In this document: positions 12,071 through 23,440 of the stretch, piece after piece | How positions within the stretch are numbered: position 1 is the stretch's first letter | Layout of the letters: each line of letters begins with the position of its first letter | From: Panax quinquefolius | Lineage: Eukaryota; Streptophyta; Magnoliopsida; Apiales; Araliaceae | Assembly (NCBI GenBank): GCA_020205615.1 | Contig: CM035160.1 | Coordinates: forward strand, 148,161,991-148,225,990 | Direction: 5' to 3' | DNA: 64,000 nucleotides | Position numbers and translations under genes: made by a program | The notes under the pieces: model-generated | The model's database searches: none | What the model was told of the DNA's origin: nothing | The model's input: the letters and a program-made list of their open reading frames with translations, nothing else

Positions 12071-12080
12071 CTATTTATAG
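12071..12080 (-). promoter_or_regulatory. TATA box of element B 5' LTR (the driving promoter)
   Basis: CTATAAATAG on the minus strand; transcription would run leftwards through the leader and interior. Confidence 0.65.
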
Positions 12081-13463
12081 GAAAATGTTATGCACGAAGC
12101 GGACTTGACACGTGTAACTTTGATTTACTTTACTACTATTCCACCCACCAAAAATCAGCCATCTTCCCCAACAACCAAGAGTGGGGCCCACTCAATTCTA
12201 AATTTTCCACCAAAACCTAATTTAGAATCAGTTACCTCTTAAAATTCATAACAAATCATACGTTCATTTTTAACGGTTCAAAATTGGTGGACATATACTC
12301 AACTTATATATGTATAACATATCCAAAATTACAACGATCCAACGGTCGGATCAAAATTTATAACTCATGCAATATTGTTTGAAGAACAACGATTTTTGGG
12401 ACTATTAGTCCTTCGGACCAGTTTCATTCAAAATTTCACCACAAAATATCTACAAAAGAATTTTTGGGTGATTCAAATTTCTACATTAGCTTACTTCTAG
12501 GGCTTTCTTTTGATATATGGCTCATCTCTTAACTCATTATACACAAAGAGTTATGGATTTTACAAAATCAAGTAATAAACTAATTTTTCCGAAAATCCCA
12601 TATTTTGTTCTCCATTTAGACAAATCTTGATAAAACACCTCATCATTAATTCCTTCACTTATAACCACATAAATAAATCCATCATTTATATCCACATCAA
12701 ATAAATATTTTCTTATCACATGAATCAATAATTAATTATTCACAAATAATATTACGAAATCACATTTATAATGACCAGGTAGTTCCCTGGAAAGGGGGCT
12801 TTCGATAAGAATTTCTCCTTCTTGGCTAGCGCAATTAGGTGACCAAACCTCTCCTTGTGAACTTTCTAGACATTGCCAATAATGCTATCTAATAATATTA
12901 TTCAAATAATATGAATTATTGATCGATAATGGAAATATTTGTGCATGATAATTATTGAACAACAATAATATAAAATATCAACACAACCAATTATTGAATC
13001 AATAAAATAAAATATTGAGCAGTAATTACTATAACAATTATTGAGTAGTGCCTTCTCACGTAAGAATCAATAATTGAAAAAATCTTGTCTTGTCTGAGTA
13101 ATACTCTTGTTGTCATACAACAACGTATTACTTTACTTTACCAACCGGGTATTCCAACGGTGTTAGCAGTATGATTACTGCTATTATTTATAAAAACTTA
13201 GTTTTGTCGTTTTCTTCATCCGAGCGATTATTACATTATGGGGCCCACAAATATTTGCGCCCATCGTACGAATATTCCTCGACGAGAAAAGAATATTCCA
13301 CGACGAAACGAATATTCCCGAACAATAATGAATACTTTATACCCCTTGCTTGTATTTTGAAAAAAAATTCATATATCACCCTTAACTTTAACTTTTATCA
13401 ATTTAACCATTTACCGAATAGAAAAATTGAATACTTTTATTTCATAAAATTCGGGGTCTTACA

Positions 13464-13794
13464 TTTATCCTCGCTCTCATTTAATTGAATTCTTATATCA
13501 TTGACATCATCCTCATGTTTATATTGTGATTAAAGTCATCTTTGGCCCGTAATGCATAGATGGACTATTGATTGGTATGATTATGACCAATTATTATTTG
13601 GTATAATCATGACCTATAATGTTACAAATGATGTGGTAAAAGTTCTCATTGACCCGTAATGCATTGATGGACAGTTGTTGGCATGATCATAACCATTGGT
13701 GATAACACGAATATTTTTGGCCCGTAGTGCATGGATAATTCAGTGATGTGGATTATTTATTGAGTTGAGTCTCAGCGATAAAATTGATGATAAA
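13464..13794 (+). mobile_element. Host LTR A, middle piece
   Basis: Begins with the TTTAT duplication of element B and continues the LTR interrupted at 6046; it matches 28390-28820 in order. It contains two or three degenerate minisatellite units (TTGGCCCGTAGTGCATGGAT type). It ends with ATAAA (13790-13794), the target duplication of the LTR1 insertion repeated at 29326-29330. Confidence 0.8.
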
Positions 13795-14673
13795 TGTAAG
13801 ACCCCAAATTTTATGAATAAAAATTTAATTTCTCGAAATATTTTTTTAATATTAAGGTGTGAATTTGATATAATGTTATAGTTGTGGGTAGTATTTATAA
13901 ATTTTGTAAAGTATGCAAGTTGTCATAAAATATTCTATTGGTCGGGGAATATTCTTTTTAATAGAGAATATTCGTACGACGGCACAATCATTGGTGGACC
14001 CTACAAACGGAATTCTCATTTGGAGTTAGAAAATGGCGAAATATCTTTTATAAAAATAACTACGAAAGTTTTACCGTTAAATTGTTGAACTACCCGGGGT
14101 AAAAGTAAATGAATATCGGCGTAGTTGCATAGTAGCACACTAGTATTGATTATTGATGCTTACGTGATAAGTCACTCAGCTTTATACTCAATTATTACTA
14201 CATGAATTAACGTATAATATCTCTCATATTATTGATTTAATTATTGTCACGGTATCATCTGCATAATATTTTAAATTGTTAAATCAATAATTGAGACGAC
14301 AAAATTATTCATATTATTATTTGCAATATTGACGATATCTAGAAAGTTCTGTCGAGGAAAGGGGTTTGGTCACCTAATTGCGTGCCAATAGGGAGAAATC
14401 CTTATCGGAAAGCCCCTCTTTCTTGGGAATGATCTGGTTGTTAAATACTGTGAGTTATAATATTAATGATAAATAAGTTCGTGTTGATTAAATATGAAAT
14501 TGATATTTCTATTGTGTTGGAATTATTAGTGTTGGTGGAAATCGATATTTATTTCGATAATAATTGATTTCTAGAGGTTATATTGACCAATCGGATAAAT
14601 GAACAATTAATTGCTATTAATTCACATGCTTATAACTATTTGTTCACGTGTATGTACTATTGATTCACATGCA
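13795..14673 (+). mobile_element. LTR1, left part (U3)
   Basis: Starts TGTAAGACCCCAAATTTTAT and closely resembles the first 0.9 kb of the LTR at 59210. It is preceded by the ATAAA duplication. It is interrupted at 14674 by LTR2. Its right-hand remainder is at 27929-29325. Confidence 0.8.
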
Positions 14674-15354
14674 TGTACAAGACCCCAAATATTTAATAAA
14701 TAAAATTGAATTTCCTCTATTTATTATCTTGAAATAGTAAGGTGATAATTTGATATAATATCGTGGCTATGGGTGAAATGTGCAAATTTTACAAAATAAG
14801 CAAAGTGGTTATAAAATATTCATTGTTGTCGGGAAATATTTATTTGGTCGTAGAATATTCTTGTTGTCGGGGAATATTAGATGCATTTAGTATTAACCAT
14901 TTGTGGGCCCCATAACTTAATAATGATCGGATGAAAAAACAAGTTTGAGTTTTTTAAATAACATATAATTATTATTGATAATGATGTTGGATTACCCGTG
15001 GTTAAAATAAAGTAATACGCTGGTTTTGCGTTGATAAATATTACGGTATTACATTAACACATATTTTTGAATTATTGATTCCTACGTAAAGAAGGCACTT
15101 ACTTAATAATTGTTATAGTAATTACTATTCAAAATTTTATTTTATTGATTCAATAATTGTTGTGTTGATATTTTTTGTTTCAATAATTGTCGTTGTACAA
15201 GATTTCCCATTATCATATCAATAATTCATATTATTTAAATAATATTATTAGATAACATTATTGGCGATGTCTAAGGAAGTTCTATACAGGAAAGGGGCTC
15301 AATACCTAATCAATTGCACGAAGAAGAGAAAATCCTTATCGAAAAAGCCACCTC
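14674..15354 (+). mobile_element. LTR2, left part (U3)
   Basis: Starts TGTACAAGACCCCAAATATT within LTR1. It follows the LTR consensus to the AGGTTTGGTCACCTAAT-like segment, and is split by element C at 15354. Its other part resumes at 26332 exactly where expected. Confidence 0.8.
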
Positions 15355-15355
15355 C

Positions 15356-18075
15356 TGTAGAAGACCCCAAATTTTTAAATAAAAGGAATTTCCTTTATTT
15401 ATTATTTTGAAATAGTAAGGGTTGATTTGATTAATGTGGATAGTTAAGGGTTAAATACGTGAAATATTTCAAAATAAGCAAGTGGTTATAAAATATTCAT
15501 TATTGTCGGGGGAATATTCGTTTGGTCGTGGAATATTCATATCTTGTCGGGAATATTAAATGCGACGCCGTAGCGACCATGTGTGGGCCCCATAACTGAA
15601 AGGGATTGGATGAAGAAAGCGACAAATATAAGTTGTTTTTAAATAATCCACAGTAGTTGTTACAGTTATTATCTTTGTTGGAATACCCTTATGGTTAAAA
15701 CACACTAATACGCGTTGTTGTTGAGAAGATGCACCAGTATTGCACCAATTATTGATTCTTACGTGAAGGCACTACTCAATAATGGTTACGATAATTACTT
15801 TAAGATTTTTATTGAGTTAATAATTGTTTGCGTTGTTATTTTATATTCTTTGTTGTTTGAATAATTGTCATTACAATCGTATTTTTCATTATCGAAGCAA
15901 TAATTCATATTATCTGAATAATATTATTAGATAACATTATTGGCAATGTCTAGAAAGTTCGCTCTAAGGAGAGGTTTGGTCACCTAATTGCTGGCGCCAG
16001 TAAGAAGAAATTCTTATTGAAAGCCCCTCTTTCTGAAGCCGCACTCGTTGTCGATATTGTGATTCTCGTAATATTATTTGTGAATAATTAATTATTGATT
16101 TATATGATGAGGAAAATATTGATTTTATGTGGATATAGATGGAGAAAATTTTTAAAATGACAATTGTTGAAAATTAATATTTTATCTTTTTCGATAAAAT
16201 AATTCATTTAAATATATTATTTTAATAATATATTAACTATGATATTTTTACAATGAATGTGGGATATATGAGTATCTGAGGAGGAAGAGTATTTTTGTTG
16301 CAATAAATGTTTAAAACATGTTAAACATGTTGGTGGACCCCATTTATTGATTGAAATTTGATTATAGCTTTGTAAAAATCGTCTGCTTTGTGGATTTCGG
16401 TCGATTTCATTTGGAATTTGGAAAAACTTTCTTACGCAAAGTTGTAGAGAATTGAATTTTCTATAAAAACTCACGAGATTCGAATTTTCTGATGAAAGGG
16501 CTATTTATTATGAATTATTGAAGTTACAAGTTCGAAATAATTAATTTTGGAAGTTTTAATTGTTTTATTTAAGAAAAACGTTTTTTTGTTGGTCCCACAT
16601 ATGATACAAATGTGCTGAATTCAGTTGGTCTAAGGTGGGCTTGAATTTGTTTAATTATATTATTATTTTATTAAATTTTACTGCTTTTTTGGTGTTCTAA
16701 AGCGTTTTCCTATAAATAGGGTCTTGGGTTAGAATTGAAAATCACACCGAAACTGAAGTTTTCTCTCTCTATATTATCGGCGTATTCTTGTGAGTATTTT
16801 GAGTATACTTTGAGTATTGCTAGATGGTCAAAAGTTCCTTCAAAGACTATACCCTAGATTCTAGCTAAAGAAATCTTGATCTTTCGAGTAAGGATGTTAT
16901 TTTCTTCTCAAATGATATTATTTTTTCAATATCATTATCTTTGAAATATTGGTTGGAACTTTTATCAAATTTGGAACTTTTCATGTCGGGGTTACTATTC
17001 ATGAGTTATTATTCACGAGTTCTTATTCATGAGTTACTATTCACGAAGTTCTTATTATTCATTCACTTAAATACTATATTAATCATGAAGCGTGAAGATA
17101 TTTTTGGAATTTCTATCTTTTGGTGTTTGAGTTACTATTCACGATAATCGACTATTCACGATATCTGATTTTATTCATAGAAAAATAAAATTTCTTCTTT
17201 TCGTCCAAAATATTCACTAACTCCGATTTGTATCCATGTTTTGATCATTCTTGAATTTTACACCACTATTGATTATTTTGAGGTATTTTTGGACGATAAA
17301 ACAAGTCTTTCTCTCTTCTTTTGTTTCAAATTGTTTCTATTCGGATTTCTTTTAAAAAAATATTTTTCATCATCCTCGACCTTAAATGATGATATTATTG
17401 AATATCTTTTGGCCTTGTATCCATGATTTTTAAAATATCTTTCATAAAGATGAATGATTTCTTTGGCCCAGTGCAAAGATGAGCAGTGTTTAAATGAACA
17501 TGAATATTGAATATCTTTGGCAGTAGTCAGATGAATATTTGATTCGATGTATATTGATTGTTGTTACTGGGGATAAAAGATAGAGCGATGAACTTTTAAA
17601 TTCATACATAGAAGATAGTAGTTTGCATTCTCTACTTAACTCTTCTAATGAATTATTATTTCACGCTATGAATATTGATTTAAAATTTGTTGTCTATTGT
17701 ATTCTATTAGATTTTTCCTGTTGAAGACTAACGATAATTTGTTGTATATTATCTTAGTCATAATATTCTTTCTTGAGCTAGTTGAGCTCACCCTTTTCCT
17801 TTTGTTCCATTTTTCTCGGGAGGCGAGAATATAAGCGATGCAGTGAGGTATGGAATGAAAGGTTTTAGAAAGGATTGTTTAGTAGTCCTCACCATTTTGT
17901 AAAATAATGTATCAATAAATGTGATGAGGATTTATTTGAGTATAGATATTATCTAGAAGATAATATTTGTATTCAAACTCACAGCTTTCTTGTTGTAATA
18001 ATAAAGTTGTAGTTGTTTCGTACCATGTATTGACAACTTCGAATGGGTGATGTATACCTATTTTGGGGGCGTCAC
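15356..18075 (+). repeat. Element C 5' LTR
   Basis: About 2.72 kb, TGTAGAAGACC to GGGGGCGTCAC. The TATA box is at 16711, GAATAGTAACTC-type leader repeats at about 16995-17060, and a short (3-4 unit) version of the TTTGGCC minisatellite near 17390-17530. The downstream section holds the conserved CTAGTTGAGCTCACCC motif. Confidence 0.88.
16710..16719 (+). promoter_or_regulatory. TATA box of element C 5' LTR
   Basis: CTATAAATAG with the GAAAATCACACCG leader about 25 bp downstream. Confidence 0.7.
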
Positions 18076-18078
18076 GGT

Positions 18079-18095
18079 TGGTATCGAGCTTAGGG
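18079..18095 (+). promoter_or_regulatory. Primer-binding site of element C (initiator tRNA-Met)
   Basis: TGGTATCGAGCTTAGGG lies 3-4 bp after the LTR end. It matches TGGTATCAGAGC with one base lost at CAG. Confidence 0.8.
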
Positions 18096-18246
18096 ATATG
18101 ATCTCCAAGCGAGATCGGGGAATAGAACTAGGAGGGAGAGGCGAGTAAATCCTTCACTAGTGTGTCCTACCTAAGCTTATTTGTTAGTTGGTCGATATAT
18201 AGGGATATTATGTGATATATTGATTTCCTTAATTAACCTTTGTTTT

Positions 18247-19400
18247 ATGGCGGTATTTGAGAATGTCGTGAGAATATTAACAATGGAAATGAGACCGTGG
18301 AGATGCTGTACTCACCAACGAGGAGAACGTCTGTGTCGACAATGTTCCTCTGTGAACAACACCATTGAAGCGAGATGATGAACGAGGGATGTTTAAAAGT
18401 TTTTTGCGATTCATGCAAAATCGATTGAGGAAACTCGTGTTCAAAATCTGAGGAGAAATGATAGCAATTCACGGGTTGTAATGTAACAAGCGATTCAAAG
18501 AGTTGGGACCACCGAAATTTAAGGGAAAGCCAGATCCGATCATGCGGAAACATGGGTCAAAGCAAATTACCAAGATATTCGATGTCTTGGGATGCACGGA
18601 GGAACAGAAGGTTCCATTCGCCACCTTTATGTTCCGTGGCGAAAGTATCTCTTCGGTGGGAGTCTGTGAAGCGTACCCATCCACCGCACTTTCGGCATGT
18701 CTTGGGGAGCGTTTGAAAGCTATTTAATGACAAATACTTTCACGAAAGTGTTCGTCGTATGAAGGAAGTGGAGTTCATCGATTGGAACAAAACAACATGA
18801 CAAAGTCTCGATGCGAGGCAAAGTTTGCGAGTTATCGAGTTTTCAGACCTCATTTGGTGGAGAATGAGGAACGTGATGACGGATGTTTCTTAGAGGTTTG
18901 AAACCCGATACGTCGGTATCTCATTTCTCATAAATTTTCTCTTTATTCGAGATGTTGTAAAATGGGGCTCAATTATTAGAGCGAGATAACGAGTACGGTC
19001 GGTGAGGGACCACAACCAGGATCGTGCTCGTAGATAGCGAATCAGCGTAATAATGATAACTCTGCGAAGAAAAGAAAATGAGCCGGACAAAATGGTAACC
19101 ACTCTGGTGGTAATCATAGGCCACGAAAATAGAAGAAGCGAGTCGGGAGGAGATTTTAAAAAGAGAGATTTAACAACGACCGTGTAAAGATGACAAAGGT
19201 CTTGCGTGACAATCGGTTCTAAGGGAGGAGAAACGACCACCCATCATATGCTACAAATGCGGAAAAGAGGGACATATCGATCAAACCGCCCACAACAGTT
19301 CAAGGTATGCTATAATTGTGGAAAGGAAGGACATATCGCCGAGATTATACAATGTGAAAACCTAGTTCAGTGAGGGGATTATGACTCAAAAGATCGTCCC
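18247..19400 (+). pseudogene. gag: Element C gag (capsid and two CCHC knuckles)
   Basis: Frames scattered over 18247-19400 give a Ty3/gypsy capsid: Gly-Pro-Pro-Lys-Phe-Lys-Gly at about 18504, then Thr-Lys-Ile-Phe-Asp-Val-Leu-Gly and the Phe-Asn-Asp-Lys-Tyr-Phe segment near 18725. An Arg-Met-Phe-Leu-Arg-Gly-Leu-Lys segment follows near 18870-18905. An Asn/Arg-rich linker leads to two CCHC zinc knuckles at 19249-19285 and 19308-19340 (both of the form C-x2-C-x4-H). Gag forms the particle and the knuckles bind the RNA. The likely start is the ATG at 18247. At least six frameshifts; the frame 18503-18727 is the longest intact part. Confidence 0.8.
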
Positions 19401-19429
19401 GAAAAGTCAAAGTCAACGATTCCGGGAAG

Positions 19430-19925
19430 AGCGTTTGTTGTGGTCGGTCATAATGCGAGAACCCAAACGAGGTGATCACGGGTAAGCTATTTATAAATTC
19501 TTGCGAAGTTTATACCTTACTTGATCTGGGTCTTACCCATTCATTTATCTCTCCGCCAGTGCTCAACGTTTAAACTTGACTCGGGAGAAATTAGACTTTG
19601 ACCTAATCTGTGGAAACTCCGATTAGAGAGAACTTTCATCACATCCATTGCTTATAAATCTTGTTTGATTCAAGTTGGCACCATCACCTTCCCGTTGACC
19701 TTATCTCTTTAAAGATACTTGCTTTTGATGTGATTTTAGGGATTGATTGGTTAACTACTCATCATGCCAAAATTGATTGTTTTCGTAAGGTTGTTAGTTT
19801 TCATTTCCTAACCAACTCGTTGTATGCAATTCAAGCAACTAAACCATTAAAATCAATCACTATCATATCTAATCATAAAGCTATTCGTTTATTGAAAAAG
19901 CGGATGTCAAGCTTTCTTAGCCCAT
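19430..19925 (+). pseudogene. pro: Element C protease and linker
   Basis: The aspartic protease active site reads Leu-Asp-Leu-Gly followed by Thr-His-Ser-Phe-Ile-Ser at about 19520-19552. The catalytic Asp is present but the usual Thr/Ser after it is Leu (same in element D, while element E has Asp-Thr-Gly). A clean frame 19661-19942 contains the Asp-Val-Ile-Leu-Gly-Ile-Asp-Trp-Leu segment that closes the retropepsin domain and leads into RT. In life it would cut the Gag-Pol polyprotein. Frameshifts before 19661. Confidence 0.75.
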
Positions 19926-20760
19926 GTTATGGATTTGAATAAAGACACGTCAAATTTGAATAATATTCTCGTTGTTATTGACTTTCCTCATGTATTTCTA
20001 GAAGAACTTCCCTACCTACCCCGTAACGTGAAGTTGAATTCTTTATTGATCTTGAACTTGCATACAAAGCCCATTTCTAAAACCCCATATCGAATGGCTC
20101 TATTGAACTTGAGAGTTAAAGGTCCAACTACGAGAATTGTTGGACATCGGTTTCATTCGTCCTAATACATCTCCTCTGGGTGCTCTGCTTTATTTGTAAA
20201 GAAGAAAGACGGAGTATGCGACTTTGTATTGACTATCGGAATTGAACCATGTCACCATCAAGAATAGGTATCCTCTACCTCGTATTGATGACTTGTTTGA
20301 CCAAATTCTGCAGGGGCACAATTCTTTTCAAAAATCGATCTTAGCTTACGGATATCATCACCAAGATTAGAATCGAGGATATTCCAAAGACGCCTTGAGA
20401 ACTTCGGTATGGGCATTATGAATTCTTAGTCATGTCTTTCGGACTAACTAATGCTCTGCATGACTTTCATGGATATGATGAACCGAGTATTCAAGGAATA
20501 TTTGGATCAATTCGTTGTTGTCTTTATTGATGACATCCTCATATATTCCAAAAGTCGTGAAGATCATGAGCACCATTTAAGTTGTACTCCAAAGGCTTCG
20601 TGAAAACCAACTATATGCCAAATTGAAGAAATGTGAGTTCGGCTTGAGGAAGTAGCATTCCTTGGGCACGTGGTGTCGAAACATGGAGTATCTATTGATC
20701 CGTGAAAGATTGAAGCAATACAAAGTTGGGAGCAACCAAAGTTTGGTGATCAAGTGCATG
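19926..20760 (+). pseudogene. pol (RT): Element C reverse transcriptase
   Basis: RT motifs occur in order in mixed frames: Ile-Asp-Tyr-Arg near 20229, Arg-Tyr-Pro-Leu-Pro-Arg-Ile-Asp at 20265-20290, Ser-Phe-Gly-Leu-Thr-Asn-Ala near 20435-20456, and the catalytic Phe-Ile-Asp-Asp at 20522-20533. Phe-Ile-Asp-Asp instead of Tyr-Val-Asp-Asp is usual for chromoviruses. The C-terminal part with Cys-Glu-Phe and Phe-Leu-Gly-His follows at about 20630-20670. Frequent single-base indels break it into pieces under 95 codons. Confidence 0.82.
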
Positions 20761-20934
20761 TAGCTTTTTGGGCTTAAATTTGGTTATTATCGGAGATTCG
20801 TGGAAGGGTTTTCTCGAATCGCTACTCCATTAACTCAAATAACTCCGGAAGGATACAAAATTCATTTGGAGCGAAGAATGCGAGAAAAGTTTCCAAGAGC
20901 TTAAGAGGAGACTTATTTCGGCACTGTTCTAACA

Positions 20935-21290
20935 ATACCATCCGGTTCTTGATGGATTTGTTATCTACAACGATGCTTCGGGCAAAGGGTTAGGATGTGT
21001 TCTCATGCAACGTGGGAAAGTCATAGCCTTATGCCTCGCGACAACTTAAAGAGTATGAGAGGAATTATCCTACTCATGATCTAGAGTTAGCGGCAATCGT
21101 TTTCAAGGCTAAAATATGGAGGCACTATCTATATGGGAGAAAGTGGAGATATATTCAGACCATAAAAGCCTTAAATATTTCTTCACTCAAAAAGAACTCA
21201 ACATGCGGCAAATGACGTTGGCTCGAACTATTGAAAGACTACGACCACACTATTCAATACCATCCCAGTAAAGCAAGCGTGGTAGTTGGA
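20935..21290 (+). pseudogene. pol (RH): Element C RNase H
   Basis: Motifs in order: Asp-Ala-Ser-Gly-Lys-Gly-Leu-Gly at about 20972-20997, Gly-Lys-Val-Ile-Ala near 21014, Tyr-Pro-Thr-His-Asp-Leu-Glu near 21069-21090, and Asp-His-Lys-Ser-Leu-Lys-Tyr near 21160-21180. These give the catalytic Asp, Glu and Asp of retroelement RNase H, which removes the RNA template strand. Broken by several frameshifts; the homologous piece of element D (39376-39101) is more readable. Confidence 0.78.
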
Positions 21291-21329
21291 CGCGTTGAGT
21301 AGAAGATCATATCTTGAGGAACGAGTGCG

Positions 21330-22345
21330 ATGATGTCAAGTATACGCATAGAGCCAACTTTAATAGAAAAAGTTAAGGTTGCTTTCGAGCCACCGAGGCC
21401 GGAGTGATGCGTTATGAAGAAGAAAGTACAAGAAGGAGCTATTCTAAGCGAGAATTGATGAAGAAGGAATACTTGAGTCCACTCTAGACTTTGTGTTCCT
21501 AACGACTCGATTTGAAGTACAAGATTATGATGGAGGCACACAATACGCCATTTGCAATCCATCACTGGAAGTACTAAAATGTATCGTGATCTTGACATAC
21601 ATTTTGGTGGAACAATATGAAAGAGAGATTGCAAAGTTTATCTCGATGTGTTTAACTTGTCAACGTGTAAAGTCGGAGCATCTAGTACCTAAGGGTCCGT
21701 TGCAACCACTTGAGATTCCTAATGGAAGTGGGAACACATTACCATGGATTTCGTTACGGGTCTTCCTACGGTTTCTCAAGGCATCAATGCTATTTGGGTT
21801 ATTGTTGATAGATTAACCAAGTCTGCTTTCATTTCTTGCCGATCACGGAGACTTATTCCTTGAACGTCTTCTTGGTATATGCACGTGAATGAAATTGTGA
21901 GGTTGCGTGGCATGCTGTATCCATAGTTTGGGATCGTGACCCAAGATTCACTTCAAGATTTTGGGTTAGCTTGCAAAAAGCTATGAGCGCAGATTTGCGA
22001 TTTAGTTCGGCATACCATCCCCAAACGGACGGACAATCGAGAGAGGACTATTCAAACTCTTGAAGATTTATTAAGACTACATGTCCTAGACTTCAAGGGC
22101 GGTTGGGATAAGTATTTACCATTGGTGGAATTCTCCTACAACAACAGTTATCGGCAAGTATAGGTGTGGCTCCATTCAAGCATTATATGGACGAAAATGT
22201 CGCTCTCCAATATGTTGGGATAAGGTGGGTGAAGCAACATTGTTGGGACCCGAAAGTTAAGACGTATGACTCACCGAAAAGATCCAAATGATTCGACAAC
22301 GATACAAAGCGGCACAAGATCGACAAAAGAGTTATGCGGATCTTC
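21330..22345 (+). pseudogene. pol (INT): Element C integrase (zinc-binding and catalytic core)
   Basis: The frame 21493-21816 holds the Cys-Leu-Thr-Cys end of the HHCC zinc-binding domain (about 21643-21665) and then the Pro-Leu-Gln-Pro-Leu-Glu-Ile-Pro segment that opens the core. The first catalytic Asp (Met-Asp-Phe) is at about 21744 in a shifted frame, the second near 21950 (Asp-Arg-Asp-Pro-Arg-Phe), and the Pro-Gln-Thr-Asp-Gly-Gln region follows at 22018-22040. It would insert the cDNA into the chromosome. Multiple frameshifts. Confidence 0.78.
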
Positions 22346-22374
22346 ATCGAAAGGAGGTGGAATTTAATGTAGGG

Positions 22375-22720
22375 GATCATGTATTGTTGCATGAGTTGCT
22401 CCATGGAAGGAGTTACAAGATTTGGGAAGAGAGGAAAGCTCGATCCACGATTTATTGGTCCATTTCAAATTCTTGACCGAGTAGGAAATGTAGCCTATAG
22501 ACTTGCGTTACCTCCAAGTATGTCTCGTGTTCATAATGTGTTTCATGTATCGTACTTAAGTAAATATGTGAAAGACCAGAACCACGTTATTGAAGTTAGA
22601 ACCGGACGAGATAGCCAAGAAGACTTAACGTATGAGGAGGTATGCTGTCGAGATCTTGGAGTTATTGATTTTGGAAATAGAATTGAAGGACGGAAGACTG
22701 ACAGTAGGTAAAGCCAAGTA
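22375..22720 (+). pseudogene. pol (INT C-term): Element C integrase C-terminal GPY/F module and chromodomain start
   Basis: The frame 22379-22711 reads through a GPY/F module (Arg-Phe-Ile-Gly-Pro-Phe-Gln-Ile-Leu, about 22447-22475) and the Val-Phe-His-Val-Ser-Tyr-Leu segment near 22537-22560. It ends in Asp-Leu-Thr-Tyr-Glu-Glu-Val, where the chromodomain of Tekay elements begins. The expected continuation (Val-Lys-Val-Leu-Trp and Arg-Tyr-Pro-His-Leu) is absent here although present in element D. Instead unrelated sequence starts at about 22740. Confidence 0.72.
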
Positions 22721-22739
22721 GGTCATAGAACACACCCGT

Positions 22740-23370
22740 TATATTATCGGAACAGATTTTCACAGTAGACACTTTCAGAAATTGTCAAAGATAAGTTTCA
22801 TTCAAAGATCATTCCGAATTTTCCTTCAAGTAATCGATTCTTTCGAGGTAAGGGATATTATTTTTTTTTCGTAATGATATTATTCTTCAATATCGTGTGA
22901 ATCAAGTTTTAAAGCCTATGGAGTTAGAAGCATGAAGATGTTTTTTTTTCAAATCTATCTTTGCGCTCTAATTTACTATTCATGAAACCGCATTATTCAT
23001 TGAACAGAAACCTGGATAGTTTCAAGGAGGGAGGTGTGATGAATGATTGAAGAATATCTTCGCCCAGCAGTAAAAGACGAATGTGTCAGATGAATTCGAT
23101 GATTAATATTATCAGAGTTTAAACGTAATAGATGGTTCCATTTAATATCTTCACTAGCCAAGATGAAATCGATTGCTATAGATGGATTTGATGAAATGGG
23201 AGTAAGCGGTTATTTTTGTAAGATAATATTTAGATGAACTCATGAATCTGCACCTTGGAACACCAAGATAGGGAGATGTTTTGAAAGGTTGGATGAGATA
23301 GCATGCTTATGATGATTCGAAATATAAGTTGTCTTCCTGTGAAATGGCGAAGTAGCCATCGAATTTATGC
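22740..23370 (+). other. Foreign block replacing the chromodomain in element C
   Basis: This stretch has no counterpart in element D. It contains a piece resembling the leader part of an LTR (TTCGAGGTAAGGGATATTAT at about 22845, then the ATGATATTATTCTTCAATATC motif). A second polypurine tract, AAGGAGGGAGGTGTGATGAA, follows at 23023-23042 with an LTR-like start. Element C sequence resumes at about 23370 (TATCCTCACC, where the chromodomain should end). It is probably a recombination product with another element's 3' end. Confidence 0.6.
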
Positions 23371-23408
23371 ACTGTTATCCTCACCTTTCAAACACCAATG
23401 GACGACAC

Positions 23409-23427
23409 AATTTCGAGGACGAAATTT
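23409..23427 (+). other. CGAGGAC hairpin next to the polypurine tract
   Basis: AATTTCGAGGACGAAATTT is a near-perfect short palindrome. The same sequence sits beside the polypurine tract in D (37540-37558) and, slightly changed, in B (9597-9616). Confidence 0.6.
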
Positions 23428-23429
23428 CA

Positions 23430-23440
23430 TAAGGAGGAGG
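23430..23440 (+). promoter_or_regulatory. Polypurine tract of element C
   Basis: AAGGAGGAGG directly before the 3' LTR; it primes plus-strand DNA synthesis. Confidence 0.8.

Larger units (their letters stand above)
6047..13463 (-). mobile_element. Element B: Ty3/gypsy derivative consisting of two LTRs and a 324-bp interior
   Basis: A 7.4-kb minus-strand insertion bounded by TGTAACAACC on the left and TCTTACA on the right, with a perfect 5-bp target duplication TTTAT (6042-6046 and 13464-13468). The flanks join into a continuous host LTR. It has a 3' LTR, an interior that keeps only the primer site, a short leader and the polypurine tract, and a 5' LTR. All of gag and pol is absent. The two 3.5-kb LTRs are very similar, which suggests a recent move. 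Without its own proteins it must have used those of relatives (inference). Confidence 0.88.
9911..13463 (-). repeat. Element B 5' LTR
   Basis: About 3.55 kb, minus strand, TGTAAGACCC at 13463 to GTTGTTACA at 9911. It is collinear with the 3' LTR over its whole length, including the minisatellite (10968-11460), TATA box (12071-12080) and a conserved AT-rich U3. Differences are mostly short indels at CAG/CTG-like sites. Confidence 0.85.

Noticed and set aside
15350..15356. Alternative duplication CCTCC for element C
   Set aside because: The base string after the 3' LTR is ACCTCTTTCC, and only ACCTC restores the interrupted LTR2 sequence.
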